Shown here in pieces: positions 32,519 to 42,403 of a stretch of DNA of 64,000 nucleotides. Location: contig NZ_VJZZ01000009.1 of the NCBI RefSeq assembly GCF_009659535.1, positions 237,882 to 301,881 on the forward strand, in the 5' to 3' direction. The stretch's first letter is position 1; every line of letters starts with the position of its first letter. The position numbers were made by a program, and so were the translations under genes. Source of the stretch: Aggregicoccus sp. 17bor-14. GTDB taxonomy: Bacteria > Myxococcota > Myxococcia > Myxococcales > Myxococcaceae. Below the pieces are notes generated by a model. The model saw nothing but the letters and a program-made list of their open reading frames with translations. It ran no database searches and was not told the origin of the DNA.

Positions 32519-33301
32519 GTGCGTCCCACTGCTGCCCAGGACAAGAGCCTGCTCGAGGTCCTCGGGCGCTTCGTCTCCAACTTCCGCTGGCTCTTCATGC
32601 CGCTGGGGCTCGCGGCGCTGGTCGCAGTGGGCGTGCACGCGGCGGCGGACACGCTGGATGACCGCCTCCTCGCGGTGGCAGACGCGGTGGACGCGGCCTT
32701 CGACGCTGTCGTGGGGCGCTTCGAGCTGACGCACGGGCTCGTGGACCTGGTGGCGCTCGAGGAGCGCACGACGTTCGCACGGGCCCTGACGCTCTTGTGG
32801 GAGCTCGCGGCGGATGCCGTCCTGCTCCTACCGCTGTTGCGCTACCGCGAGCCCGAGCTGGGCTCGCGAGACCCGTGGCGCTCGCTGCGGGCGCCCTCGC
32901 GCGGGAGCTGGCGCGAGCTCCTGAAGCGCATCAAGGCGCAGCCCACGCCGCTGCGCATCGTGCTCCCGCTCGGGACGGCGGCCGTGGTGCTCGCGGGTGC
33001 CTGCACCGCGGCACGCCTGGTGGAGGGGACGGTGTACCTCTCGTGGCGCGGGCTCCTGGGAGACCGCGCCTCGCACCTCTTCGCGCAGTTGCTCGCGATC
33101 GGGGCGCTCGTGGGGGTCTTGGCGTCGCTCGGCTGGCGCGCGGTGTACCGCAACCTCGAGTACGCGGATGCGCGCGTGGCGGCCCCCGCGGGCTCGAACG
33201 CAGAGCGGCTCAGCCGCGGGCTCATCGCGTGCGCCCTCGTGGCCCCGCTCGCGCTCGCGGCCCTCTTGGACGCGAGCCCCGTCCTCTCGTTCTTCCGCTG
33301 A
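32519..33301 (+). CDS. Predicted multi-pass membrane protein (260 aa)
   Basis: I do not recognise the family. Hydrophobic segments are visible near residues 22-38 (LFMPLGLAALVAVGVHAAA), the middle (LTLLWELAADAVLLLPLL), about 150-170 (IVLPLGTAAVVLAGACTAARL), about 190-210 (LLAIGALVGVLASLGW) and the C-terminus (LIACALVAPLALAALLDA). GTG 32519 is chosen, as residues before it come from terminator sequence. Its stop overlaps the ATG of the M23 peptidase gene by one base, so the two are coupled and may work together at the envelope. Confidence 0.72.
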   Translation: MRPTAAQDKSLLEVLGRFVSNFRWLFMPLGLAALVAVGVHAAADTLDDRLLAVADAVDAAFDAVVGRFELTHGLVDLVALEERTTFARALTLLWELAADAVLLLPLLRYREPELGSRDPWRSLRAPSRGSWRELLKRIKAQPTPLRIVLPLGTAAVVLAGACTAARLVEGTVYLSWRGLLGDRASHLFAQLLAIGALVGVLASLGWRAVYRNLEYADARVAAPAGSNAERLSRGLIACALVAPLALAALLDASPVLSFFR

Positions 33302-34314
33302 TGCGCGAGCCCACTCCCTCCAGCTGGCGAAGCCTGCGCGGCCTGCTCGACCTGGTCATGGCGGTGCTCTGCCTGTGGGTGGCCTACCACCACACGCCCG
33401 CGGGCGCGCTCCTGCGGCGCACGGCGGCGTGGATGACGGGCACGCGCAGCACCGCGCGGCCGCTGCTCGCGTACTACGAAGGGCAGGGGGCGGCGGCGAT
33501 CCTCAGCAACGCGCTCGCGCCCACCACGCCGCCGCCGCGCACGCTCACCCGGCCCGAGGCGCTCGCGGCCGGCACCCACCTCGCGCTGCGCGCGCTGCAG
33601 GCGCAGGAGCGCGGGCCCGTGCTCTCGCTCGCGGCGGAGCTCTCCATCCCGCAGGCCACGCTGCTCGACGAGGCGCAGGGCCCCGCAGCCACGCGCAAGC
33701 TGCTCGCGGCGCTGGATCCCGAGTTCCCCGAGCCGGAGGCGCGACTCGTGGCGCTCTTCGCGGGGCGCACGCCTGCGCGCTATGCGCTCTCGCGCCGTGG
33801 GCCTCACCCGAGCCTGGAGGAGCTCGCGGCGGAGCTTCCTCCGGGGCTGAGCGCCGCGAGCGCTGCGGCCGCCCAGGCGCTCGCGCTGGCGACGGCGTAC
33901 GGACTTGCCTGGCCGTTGCAACGCAGTGGCCCGGTGACGTCGGCCTTCGGGATGCGCGAGCACCCGACGCTGGGACGCCGCATGTTGCACGCGGGCGTGG
34001 ACATCTCGCTGCCGGTGGGGACGCCCGTGTACGCGGCGGAGGCCGGCGTGGTGCGCCGCGCGAGCGAGGACGCGGTGAACGGGAAGGTGCTCATCCTCGA
34101 GCACGGGAACGGCGTGACGACGGCGTACCTGCACGCCTCGGAGTTGCTCGCAGGGGTAGGGGACCACGTCGCGCGCGGAGCACTCATCGCGCGCTCAGGC
34201 AATACCGGCCGCTCCACCGGCCCGCACCTGCACTTCCAGCTCGAGCTCAACGGCCAACCGATGGACCCCATGCGCTTCCGTCCGCGAACCACGGCGCTCG
34301 CCGGCCCGCGATAA
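33301..34314 (+). CDS. M23-family peptidase (LytM/lysostaphin-like), membrane anchored
   Basis: One N-terminal membrane helix (LLDLVMAVLCLWVAYHH) places the rest outside the cytoplasm. Residues 90-200 are helical. The C-terminal M23 domain reads SAFGMREHPTLGRRMLHAGVDISLPVGTPVYAAEAGVV, then YLHASELLAGVGDHV and TGRSTGPHLHFQLELNG. The zinc ligands H and D (HAGVD) and the HLH motif are kept, so cleavage of peptidoglycan cross-links is plausible. ATG 33301 overlaps the stop of the membrane protein (TGATG). A REP-like repeat follows. Confidence 0.9.
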   Translation: MREPTPSSWRSLRGLLDLVMAVLCLWVAYHHTPAGALLRRTAAWMTGTRSTARPLLAYYEGQGAAAILSNALAPTTPPPRTLTRPEALAAGTHLALRALQAQERGPVLSLAAELSIPQATLLDEAQGPAATRKLLAALDPEFPEPEARLVALFAGRTPARYALSRRGPHPSLEELAAELPPGLSAASAAAAQALALATAYGLAWPLQRSGPVTSAFGMREHPTLGRRMLHAGVDISLPVGTPVYAAEAGVVRRASEDAVNGKVLILEHGNGVTTAYLHASELLAGVGDHVARGALIARSGNTGRSTGPHLHFQLELNGQPMDPMRFRPRTTALAGPR

Positions 34315-34335
34315 CAGGAAGAAGAGAGAACGAAG

Positions 34336-34374
34336 CTGTCCCCTCTCCCTCTGGGAGAGGGACGGGGTGAGGGA
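34336..34374 (+). repeat. REP-like palindromic repeat, copy 2
   Basis: The same core as copy 1: CTGTCCCCTCTCCCTCTGGG continuing to GAGAGGG, then GACGGGGTGAGGGA. It lies 21 bases after the M23 peptidase stop and can form a 9-bp stem. Confidence 0.8.
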
Positions 34375-34377
34375 TAG

Positions 34378-34395
34378 AGCACCGTGCACGGTGCT
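34378..34395 (+). promoter_or_regulatory. 18-bp perfect palindrome, possible operator
   Basis: AGCACCGTGCACGGTGCT is a perfect inverted repeat ending 12 bases before the ATG of the DUF3303 gene. It is separate from the adjoining REP-like element. Position and symmetry suit a dimeric regulator site or an RNA hairpin masking the start; nothing else supports a choice. Confidence 0.45.
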
Positions 34396-34407
34396 AGCGT
34401 CCGCCGC

Positions 34408-34677
34408 ATGCTCTTCCTCGTCATCGAGACCTTCCGGAATGGCGATGCCCGCCCCGTCTACCGGCGCTTTCGCGAGCAGGGCCGCCTCGCGCCTGAAGGG
34501 CTCGAGTACGTGAACAGCTGGGTGACGCAGGACCTGAAGCGCTGCTACCAGGTGATGGAGTGCGAGGACCCGAAGTTGCTCGAGCAGTGGATGGCGCAGT
34601 GGCGAGACCTCGTAGACTTCGAGGTGCACCCTGTCCTGACCTCCCAGCAAGCGGCCGGAGCCGTGAACCTCGCATGA
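34408..34677 (+). CDS. DUF3303-like small protein (89 aa)
   Basis: MLFLVIETFRNGDARPVYRRFREQGRLAPEGLEYVNSWVTQDLKRCYQVMECEDPKLLEQWMAQWRDLVDFEVHPV has the ferredoxin-like alternation and conserved residues of the DUF3303 family, which resembles dimeric alpha-beta barrel proteins. The function is unknown. ATG 34408 is used; a GTG at 34384 inside the palindrome is the alternative. Its stop overlaps the next start as ATGA. Confidence 0.75.
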   Translation: MLFLVIETFRNGDARPVYRRFREQGRLAPEGLEYVNSWVTQDLKRCYQVMECEDPKLLEQWMAQWRDLVDFEVHPVLTSQQAAGAVNLA

Positions 34678-35189
34678 GCGCCATCGCGACCTTCCATCGC
34701 CTCAATGCCCACGATCTCAAGCCCCTCCTCAGTGCGGCGGCCATCCGGCGCAAGGAGGTGAAGCGCCTTCTTCCATTCCTCCCATCCCGGTGGGTGGAGC
34801 ACGATGGCTACGGCGAGTTCATGGCCTCGCACGCGACGGAGCTCGCGCGCTTCGGCTACTCCGGCTACGCCATCAGCGAACTCGAACTGCTGCTGCAGGG
34901 ACACGACGCAACGCTCTTCGGCCCAAGCACGCTGCGCGAAGAGAGCGCAGCGCTGTCCGCGGCGCGGCAGTCCACCGCGGTCCTCTTCGACGCGGCGGGC
35001 GCGAGGACTCTTCGGATGCAGCTGCAGGGCATCACGCTGACGCCCGAGGAAGTCGCGGGCCATCTCGAAGAGGAGCACGGGAGCCGTGAGCCCGAGATGG
35101 TCGAGGCCTTACTGGCCGCCTTCGCCCAGGTGCAGGTGTGGCTCTCGCAGGTCTCGGAGAGCCACATCGGGTTGCTCCAGATCGGCTAG
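34674..35189 (+). CDS. Conserved hypothetical protein (171 aa)
   Basis: I do not recognise the family. The protein is soluble and helical, begins MSAIATFHRLNAHDLKPLL and contains FLPSRWVEHDGYGEFMASHATELARFGYSGYA and IGLLQIG at the end. The ATG overlaps the stop of the DUF3303 gene by four bases, so the pair is coupled and probably functions together. Confidence 0.65.
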   Translation: MSAIATFHRLNAHDLKPLLSAAAIRRKEVKRLLPFLPSRWVEHDGYGEFMASHATELARFGYSGYAISELELLLQGHDATLFGPSTLREESAALSAARQSTAVLFDAAGARTLRMQLQGITLTPEEVAGHLEEEHGSREPEMVEALLAAFAQVQVWLSQVSESHIGLLQIG

Positions 35190-35201
35190 CCCACAGGCTC
35201 C

Positions 35202-35807
35202 TCAGAACCTGCTGCCCGGTTGCTTCAGGAACTCCATCTCCTCGGCAGTGGACGGCCGTCCCAGCGCATCGTTGCGATGGGGAAAGCGGCCGAAGCGCTG
35301 CACCACATCGCGGTGCCTGCGCGCGTAATCGAGCGAGTTGCGCATCGTGTCCGCGAGTGGCCCCTCGCACCTCTCCACGAGCCGCTCGAACGCGGCCACG
35401 CACGCGTCCTGCTCTCCGAGCGCCTCCGAGTGCATGAGCGGCATCGCGAGGAAGATGCGCTCGAGGGGCGTGTACCCCTCCATCCACCCCTGCGCGTGCG
35501 CGCGGTGCACGAGCGCACGCGCGGCGAGATCCGCGTCGAAGGCTCCCGCCGTTCCCCGGTACAGCGTGCGCGAGAACTGGTCGAGCAGGATGACCAGCGC
35601 GAGCAGTCCGCGCGGCTCCGTGGCCCATTCATCCAACGCCCCCGCGCGCGCCGCCTCCGTCACCGAGAGGAAGCGCTCGCGGATGCGCGCATCCGTGTCC
35701 GCGTCTCCTCCGAACCAGAGCCGGTTCCTCTCCGCGAGCCAGGCCGTGTCGTTTCGCTGCTCGCCGAACCAGAACTCGAGGACCTCTTCCGCCTGTGGCG
35801 CCGTCAT
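35202..35807 (-). CDS. DUF924 family protein
   Basis: A 201-residue protein beginning [17 protein letters not shown] and containing [52 protein letters not shown] and [13 protein letters not shown], all DUF924 signatures. The fold is TPR-like and the function is unknown. ATG 35807 is chosen because family similarity begins there; the frame stays open upstream only by composition. It is divergent from dut. Confidence 0.9.
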   Translation of the reverse strand: MTAPQAEEVLEFWFGEQRNDTAWLAERNRLWFGGDADTDARIRERFLSVTEAARAGALDEWATEPRGLLALVILLDQFSRTLYRGTAGAFDADLAARALVHRAHAQGWMEGYTPLERIFLAMPLMHSEALGEQDACVAAFERLVERCEGPLADTMRNSLDYARRHRDVVQRFGRFPHRNDALGRPSTAEEMEFLKQPGSRF

Positions 35808-35894
35808 GGCCCCAAGCATTCCGGCACCGCACCCACCTCGCCACCCCTTGGCGCCTGCGGTGTTCAGCCCCGGCCTCGTGCTAAGCGTGAGGGC

Positions 35895-36347
35895 ATGAAC
35901 GCCCTCACCGTCCGCGTGCGCCGCGTGCGCGCACACCCCGAGCCCCTGCCTCTGCCGCGCTACCAGACCTCGGACGCGGCGGGCATGGACCTGCGCGCCG
36001 ATATCGAAGGCGAGCGCACGCTGGGCTCTCTCGAGCGGCTGGCGGTACCTACGGGACTCGCGATTGCGCTGCCGCGCGGCTACGAGGGCCAGGTGCGCCC
36101 GCGCTCGGGGCTCGCGCTGCGCCACGGCATCACGCTGCTCAACTCCCCGGGCACCATCGACGCGGACTACCGCGGCGAGGTGCAGGTGGTGCTGGTGAAC
36201 CTCTCCCACGAGCCCTTCACGCTGAAGCGCGGGGACCGGATCGCGCAGCTGGTGGTGGCCCCCGTGCAGCAAGCGGAACTCCGGGAAGTTTCGCTTCTCG
36301 ATGAAACCGAGCGCGGGGTGGGTGGTTTCGGCTCCACGGGCCGGTAG
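35895..36347 (+). CDS. dut: dUTP diphosphatase (dUTPase)
   Basis: It hydrolyses dUTP to dUMP, protecting DNA from uracil and feeding dTMP synthesis. The five trimeric dUTPase motifs are present: [50 protein letters not shown], and the C-terminal [15 protein letters not shown] arm ([12 protein letters not shown]). 150 aa is the usual length. Start ATG 35895. Confidence 0.97.
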   Translation: MNALTVRVRRVRAHPEPLPLPRYQTSDAAGMDLRADIEGERTLGSLERLAVPTGLAIALPRGYEGQVRPRSGLALRHGITLLNSPGTIDADYRGEVQVVLVNLSHEPFTLKRGDRIAQLVVAPVQQAELREVSLLDETERGVGGFGSTGR

Positions 36348-36450
36348 TCCCGCAGGACCCCCTCCTTGTGGCGCTCGCTGCGGACGGGGTAAGAGTTCGA
36401 CGCCCCGGCGCCCACTCGGGTGGGGGCCGTGACCTTGGGGGGAGTTCGTC

Positions 36451-38073
36451 GTGCTCTGCGAACGCTGTGGTCGCAAGTCATCTGGCGAAGGTGATCGGTG
36501 CAGCGCTTGCGGACACGAGCGCTCGTGGGCCGCCCGTGAGTCGCGCCGCCTGCGCAAGTCCGGTCGCACGCGCGCCGTGAGCGCGCCGCCGAGCATTCCA
36601 CCGAATGCCTCGATGAGCCCCGCGGACCTCGCCGCCTCCGAGGCTGTCACCGCGCCGGTGGTCTTCGCGAAGGAGCCGCCCGCGTCCGCGCCCGGCCGCC
36701 CGCTGCCGCTCGTCGCTCAGTTCCCCCAGGCCGCAGGAGCCGCGGGGGGCCCGCCGCTGCTCGAGCCCGCGCCCGAGAACGCGACCTACCAGCTGCACAG
36801 CTCGATGCTGCCGCCCTCGCTGGGGCCCTCGGATGACGGCGCGGTGACGGAGATGCTCCCGGCCTTCGCGCTGCCCTTCCAGTTCAGCAAGCCCGAGGCG
36901 CCCGCGAAGCCGCTGCCGCGTCCCGAGCCTCCCGGGCCGCCGCTCTCCGAGCGCCTCGGCGTGCGCCGTCCCGCGCCGCGCCTCGCCACGCCTCCGCGCC
37001 TGCGGCCGCGCCGGCCCTCCGTGGAGCTGCCGCCGCTCTTCGCGAACCAGCTGCCGCGCAACTGGCGCAAGAAGCCGGCGAAGTCGCCCGCCGCGGCCCC
37101 CGAGGCCTCGTCGTTCTTCGCGAGCCAGGCCGAGCCCGAGCGCACGTCCGTGCCGCTGGTGGTCCTCGCCGTCGCGGGCCTCGTGCTGGGCCTGGGCGGC
37201 GGCTACTGGCTGATGCAGGGACGCCGCGAGCCCGAGGTTCCGGCGCCAGCCGCTGCTGCGGCCCCGACCCCCGTGCCGGCGAAGCCCGCGCCTCCCGCGC
37301 CGGCGAGGCCCGCAGCGCCCGCCGCCCCGCCCACCAAGGTGGTGCGCGCCTCGCTCGAGGGGGACGACGTGGAGCCGGCGAGCCTCGTCGCCGCAATGAA
37401 GCCCAAGCCCGGCGCGCCGCCGCTCACGGTGGTGCGCGCCGAGGCGCACGACGGCCCCGGGGGCGCGCCGCTCTCGGCGCTCGCGGTGCCGGCCTCGGGC
37501 AGCTGCCCCGCGGGGATGCGCCGGGTGCCGGGCGGAACCTTCGCCGCGGGCAGCCCGCCCGAGGAGCGCGGGCGTGGCCTCGACGAGCGCGCACTCGCCC
37601 CGCGCACGGTGGCCGCCTTCTGCATCGACGAGTACGAGTACCCGAATCGCCCCGGCACGGCCCCGGCCGTCACGGTGAGCTGGGAGGAGGCGCAGCGGGC
37701 CTGCGGCATGCTGGGCAAGCGGCTGTGCGCCGAGGACGAGTGGGAGAAGGCCTGCAAGGGACCCTCCGGCCAGCGCTACCCGTACGGCAATGCTTTCGAC
37801 TCCGAGGCCTGCAACACCGAGGACGCGAAGGGCCAGCCGCGCACGGTCGCTGCGGCAGGCCGGGCGGCGCGCTGCCGCTCGGGGTACGGGGTGGCGGACC
37901 TCTCGGGGAACGTGGCGGAGTGGACGGCCACGCCGCTGGGCGCGGACCGGGTGGTGAAGGGCGGGACCTTCGACCGCGCGGAGGCGGCCGCCCGCTGCGC
38001 CGCGCGCAAGAACGGGGCGCCCGCGGCCCGCAGCGCCACGGTGGGCTTCCGCTGCTGCGCCGACGCCCTCTGA
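36451..38073 (+). CDS. Zinc ribbon - TM - SUMF1/FGE-like domain protein (540 aa)
   Basis: The N-terminus has two Cys pairs (CERCGRKS and CSACGHE), a zinc ribbon. A Pro/Ala-rich cytoplasmic linker follows, then one membrane helix near 230-250 (VPLVVLAVAGLVLGLGGGYWL) and another linker. The C-terminal 190 residues look like a formylglycine-generating-enzyme/SUMF1 fold: MRRVPGGTFAAGSPPEERG, VSWEEAQRACGMLGKRLCAEDEWEKAC, GVADLSGNVAEW, VVKGGTF, VGFRCC. The Cys pair needed for formylglycine formation is not evident at the usual place, so it may be a binding or structural version. GTG 36451 follows GGGGGGAG. Confidence 0.82.
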   Translation: MLCERCGRKSSGEGDRCSACGHERSWAARESRRLRKSGRTRAVSAPPSIPPNASMSPADLAASEAVTAPVVFAKEPPASAPGRPLPLVAQFPQAAGAAGGPPLLEPAPENATYQLHSSMLPPSLGPSDDGAVTEMLPAFALPFQFSKPEAPAKPLPRPEPPGPPLSERLGVRRPAPRLATPPRLRPRRPSVELPPLFANQLPRNWRKKPAKSPAAAPEASSFFASQAEPERTSVPLVVLAVAGLVLGLGGGYWLMQGRREPEVPAPAAAAAPTPVPAKPAPPAPARPAAPAAPPTKVVRASLEGDDVEPASLVAAMKPKPGAPPLTVVRAEAHDGPGGAPLSALAVPASGSCPAGMRRVPGGTFAAGSPPEERGRGLDERALAPRTVAAFCIDEYEYPNRPGTAPAVTVSWEEAQRACGMLGKRLCAEDEWEKACKGPSGQRYPYGNAFDSEACNTEDAKGQPRTVAAAGRAARCRSGYGVADLSGNVAEWTATPLGADRVVKGGTFDRAEAAARCAARKNGAPAARSATVGFRCCADAL

Positions 38074-38186
38074 GCCACCCAGGCGGCACGCCCGCCAGGC
38101 CCTTGTCCCTGCGAGCAGAAAATCCACTCGTCGGAGCGGCCGCGATCCGGGTAGACCCGGGGTAACCCCTCGCCCAAGGTTGCCCC

Positions 38187-39497
<1,311 letters not shown>

Positions 39498-39512
39498 CCG
39501 GAGGGGAGGGAG

Positions 39513-40475
39513 CTACTTCAGGTAGCCCCTGGCCTTGAGGTTTTGCGTGAGCCGGCTGTGCACATCCCCCGGCTGCAGGCTCAGCTCCGCGCCCGTGATG
39601 CGCGCGTAGGCCGCGAGGTACTTCTCCGCGAGGTCCACGCGCACCGCGTCGGGAATCTCCGGCAGGGGGCCGTGGCCCATGAAGTTGCGCTCCTTGATGA
39701 GCCACTGCCGCAGGTTCTCTTTGTCGAGCATCTTCTGCGGCTCGCCCTTCTTGAAGCGCTCCTCGTACTCGTCCGCGACCCAGTAGCGGCTCGAGTCCGG
39801 CGTGTGCATCTCGTCGATGACGTAGAGGGTGTCGCCCACCTTCCCGAACTCGTACTTGGTGTCCACGAGGATGAGGCCCTGCTTGCGCGCCCAGGCCTGC
39901 CCTTCCGCGAACAGCCCGCGCGCGGCCTCGGTGATGCGCGCCCAGTCGCGCGGGCTCGCGAGCCCGCGCGAGAGGATCTCCGCCTCGCTGATGGGCTCGT
40001 CGTGCTTGCCCAGCTCCGCCTTGGTGGACGGGGTGATGATGGGGGCGGGGAAGGCCTGGTCCTTCTTCATCCCTTCCGGGAAGGGGACGCCGTAGGCGGT
40101 GTGCGTGCTCTTCTCGAAGTCGCGCCAGAGGCTGCCGGTGAGGTAGCCGCGGATCACGACCTCGACCGCGAAGGGCTCGCAGGCGCGCGCGACGATGACG
40201 TTGGGGTCCGGCATGTCCAGCACGTGGTTGGGCACGATGTGCTTCGTGCGCTCGAACCAGAAGTGCGCGAGCCGGTTGAGCACCTCGCCCTTGAAGGGGA
40301 GGGTGGTCAGCACGTGATCGAAGGCAGAGAGCCTGTCACTGGTGACGAGCGTGAGCCGGTCGCCCTGGCGGTACGTGTCGCGCACCTTGCCCTGGTACTT
40401 CGTGCCGAGGCCAGGCAGGTCGGTCTGCCGCAGGGTGAAGGGCAGCTGCTGCGCGAGGAGAGCGGTGTGGTTCAC
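39513..40475 (-). CDS. purC: SAICAR synthase (phosphoribosylaminoimidazole-succinocarboxamide synthase)
   Basis: It ligates aspartate to CAIR using ATP. Recognised by KYQGKVRDTYRQGDRLTLVTSDRLSAFDHVL, VRGYLTGSLWRDF (VVIRGYLTGS), LVDTKYEFGK and DEMHTPDSSRYW. The 320-residue length fits the larger (yeast-like) form. The GTG at 40475 opens the frame. It ends 15 bp from the purB stop in the opposite direction. Confidence 0.97.
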   Translation of the reverse strand: MNHTALLAQQLPFTLRQTDLPGLGTKYQGKVRDTYRQGDRLTLVTSDRLSAFDHVLTTLPFKGEVLNRLAHFWFERTKHIVPNHVLDMPDPNVIVARACEPFAVEVVIRGYLTGSLWRDFEKSTHTAYGVPFPEGMKKDQAFPAPIITPSTKAELGKHDEPISEAEILSRGLASPRDWARITEAARGLFAEGQAWARKQGLILVDTKYEFGKVGDTLYVIDEMHTPDSSRYWVADEYEERFKKGEPQKMLDKENLRQWLIKERNFMGHGPLPEIPDAVRVDLAEKYLAAYARITGAELSLQPGDVHSRLTQNLKARGYLK

Positions 40476-40526
40476 GGGGCCTCACAGGGCCCCAATGAGG
40501 GGCCACAGGGGTGGAGGCGCCGGACT

Positions 40527-41114
40527 CTACTGCGCGCTGGCCGGAGTGGAAGCGGGACCGAACGCGGCGGCGAGGTAGAGGAAGGACGGGTTGATGCGCA
40601 GGATGCCGTCCACGTAGGCGGCCGCGTAGGGGGCGCCCGCGGCGCGGTCCACCTGCACGCGCCCCGCGGGGTGCACGTCCCAGCGCGCGAGCAGCGTGCG
40701 CGCCACCAGCTCGGCGGCCTCGCGCTCGGAGAGGCCCTGGAGGCTCTCGCTGCGGTCCTCGGGCCAGCGCTCGCCCGCGCGGCCCTCGAAGCCCAGCGTG
40801 AGGCCACCGCCTGCGTCCGGGGCCTGCAGCAGGTCCAGGCGGGCGTCGAAGCCGGGCGCCGCGACGAAGCGGTCGTCCCGGCTCACGGGAAAGAGCACGA
40901 GCGCCTGGGCGGACTGCCCGGCCTCCTGCTCGCTGATGCGGGCGAGCTCGCGGAACAGCTCCTGGCGCACCGTCGCGGACTCCAGCTGCAGCAGCTCCGG
41001 CGAGCCCGTGAGGGCCTGGCGAGCCGAGAGCGGAGCGCGCAGGGGAGCCGGCCCTTCGCCACAGGCGGCGAGGACGGTGAGCGAGAGGACGACCGCGGCG
41101 ACCCGGATGCGCAT
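40527..41114 (-). CDS. Predicted lipoprotein (195 aa)
   Basis: A signal peptide (MRIRVAAVVLSLTVLAACG) ends in a textbook lipobox LAAC, so the mature protein starts at Cys18 with a lipid anchor. The rest shows two mixed alpha/beta segments (VLFPVSRDDRFVAAPGFDARLDLL and LRINPSFLYLAAAF) with no family I recognise. It is divergent from the TrmJ-like gene and downstream of nothing obvious, so no role can be assigned. Confidence 0.72.
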   Translation of the reverse strand: MRIRVAAVVLSLTVLAACGEGPAPLRAPLSARQALTGSPELLQLESATVRQELFRELARISEQEAGQSAQALVLFPVSRDDRFVAAPGFDARLDLLQAPDAGGGLTLGFEGRAGERWPEDRSESLQGLSEREAAELVARTLLARWDVHPAGRVQVDRAAGAPYAAAYVDGILRINPSFLYLAAAFGPASTPASAQ

Positions 41115-41168
41115 CGGAACGGGAATATACCGAGAGGACGTAGGATCAGGAAGCTAAACTCCGGTCCC

Positions 41169-41915
41169 ATGTCTCTGGCCGCCAACATCCGCGTCGTCCT
41201 CCACCAGACGCAGTCGCCCGACAACCTCGGGTCGGTGGCGCGCGGGATGGCGAACTTCGAGCTCAGCCGCCTGCTGCTCTCCCAGCCAGGCACCTTCGAC
41301 ATCGAGGACGCGCTGAAGCTGGGCGTGAAGGGCGAGGGGGTGCTGGACGCGCTGCAGGTGGTGGACAGCATCCCGGCGGCCCTCGAGGGCTGCGTGTGGG
41401 CCTGCGGCACCACCTCGCGCATCCCGCTCGAGGGGCGCACGGTGCTCACCCCCGAGGAGGCGGTGGCGAAGCTGGTGCAGCAGGCCCAGCGAGGCCCCGT
41501 GGCGCTGGTGCTGGGAGGGGAGAAGCGCGGCCTCTCCAACGAGGAGCTCGACTTCTGCCCGGACATCCTCGCCATCCGCACCGGCTCGACGCAGCCGTCG
41601 ATGAACCTCGCGCAGGCGGCGACGGTGCTCTTCTACCTGCTGTCTCGCGAGCTCGCGCGCGTGGAGGGGGAAGCGCCCATCGTGCAGGAGGTGCCGCCCG
41701 GAGCGCGCATGGGCACGGTGCACGCGCTGGGAAACCTCATGCTCCAGACGCTGCTCACGGCGGGCTTCCTGAACCCGCAGGAGCCCGAGTACGTGCTGCG
41801 CGAGCTGGAGCTGAGCCTGCTGCGCGCGCAGCTCACCCAGCGCGAGGCGGAGCTGTGGCTCAACGCGTGGAAGCACGTCGCGCGCGCGATGAAGCGGCGG
41901 CCCGAGTCCAAATGA
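41169..41915 (+). CDS. TrmJ-like tRNA/rRNA 2'-O-methyltransferase (SPOUT)
   Basis: The order of motifs is that of TrmJ: VVLHQTQSPDNLGSVARGMANFEL at the start, VALVLGGEKRGLSNEELDFCPDILAIRTGSTQPSMNLAQAATVLFYLL for AdoMet binding and the knot, and a C-terminal helical extension. TrmJ methylates position 32 of tRNAs. 248 aa agrees. It ends at a bidirectional terminator. Confidence 0.88.
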   Translation: MSLAANIRVVLHQTQSPDNLGSVARGMANFELSRLLLSQPGTFDIEDALKLGVKGEGVLDALQVVDSIPAALEGCVWACGTTSRIPLEGRTVLTPEEAVAKLVQQAQRGPVALVLGGEKRGLSNEELDFCPDILAIRTGSTQPSMNLAQAATVLFYLLSRELARVEGEAPIVQEVPPGARMGTVHALGNLMLQTLLTAGFLNPQEPEYVLRELELSLLRAQLTQREAELWLNAWKHVARAMKRRPESK

Positions 41916-41916
41916 A

Positions 41917-41950
41917 AAACCCGGCCCCTCGCGAGGAGGGAGCCGGGTTT
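41917..41950. terminator. bidirectional intrinsic terminator
   Basis: AAACCCGGC (41917-41925) pairs with GCCGGGTTT (41942-41950), with inner CCCTC/GAGGG pairing. A-run and T-run flank it, so it serves both the methyltransferase gene (plus strand) and the small zinc-protein gene (minus strand). Confidence 0.88.
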
Positions 41951-41976
41951 CGAGACAGCCAGGAACCGGGAGGTTC

Positions 41977-42246
41977 TTAGGCCGCGTCCTTCTTGTAGGT
42001 CTCGGCGTAGTGCTTCTCGCACAGGCCGCCCTTGGACACCTTGTTGCGGCACTCCGCCTTGGAGCAGGTGCGGTAGCGGCTGTGGGGCAGCTCGCCCTGG
42101 CGCCACTTCTTGTAGTGGAAGAAGCAGTAGGACTTCGCGCGGTAGGGACGCTTGCAGCCGTCCACGCTGCACACCTTCTTGCCGCTCGCCTTCGCGACGC
42201 GCGGCCACTTCTTCAGGGTCTGGGTCTTCTTCTGGGCCTCGGCCAC
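41977..42246 (-). CDS. Small basic protein with two tandem Cys3His zinc units (89 aa)
   Basis: Two copies of C-x4-C-x9-C-x2-H are visible: CSVDGCKRPYRAKSYCFFH and CSKAECRNKVSKGGLCEKH. These are preceded by a basic helix (VAEAQKKTQTLKKWPRVAKASGKK). The unit resembles the short zinc motif C-x-V-x-GC-x-RP found in many phage and bacterial DNA-associated proteins, so nucleic-acid binding is likely but not shown. GTG 42246 is the start because AAGGAG stands 7 bases before it; an upstream in-frame extension lacks any site. Confidence 0.78.
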   Translation of the reverse strand: MAEAQKKTQTLKKWPRVAKASGKKVCSVDGCKRPYRAKSYCFFHYKKWRQGELPHSRYRTCSKAECRNKVSKGGLCEKHYAETYKKDAA

Positions 42247-42403
42247 GGTGATGCTCCTTGCGATGCCGCGGCGGCGGCTCCCACACGCATGGGAAGCGCC
42301 TCGCCGCCGGGTATGAAAAGGGCGGCTTGTGTAGCGCTGCGCGGGGTGGAACGCAAGGTGCAAGCCACGGGGCGAGCAGGCAGGCAGCCGTCGCCCGCCC
42401 GGA

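Noticed and set aside
38100..38186. tRNA or small RNA upstream of purB
   Set aside because: Short G+C inverted repeats are present but no cloverleaf or terminator could be assembled.
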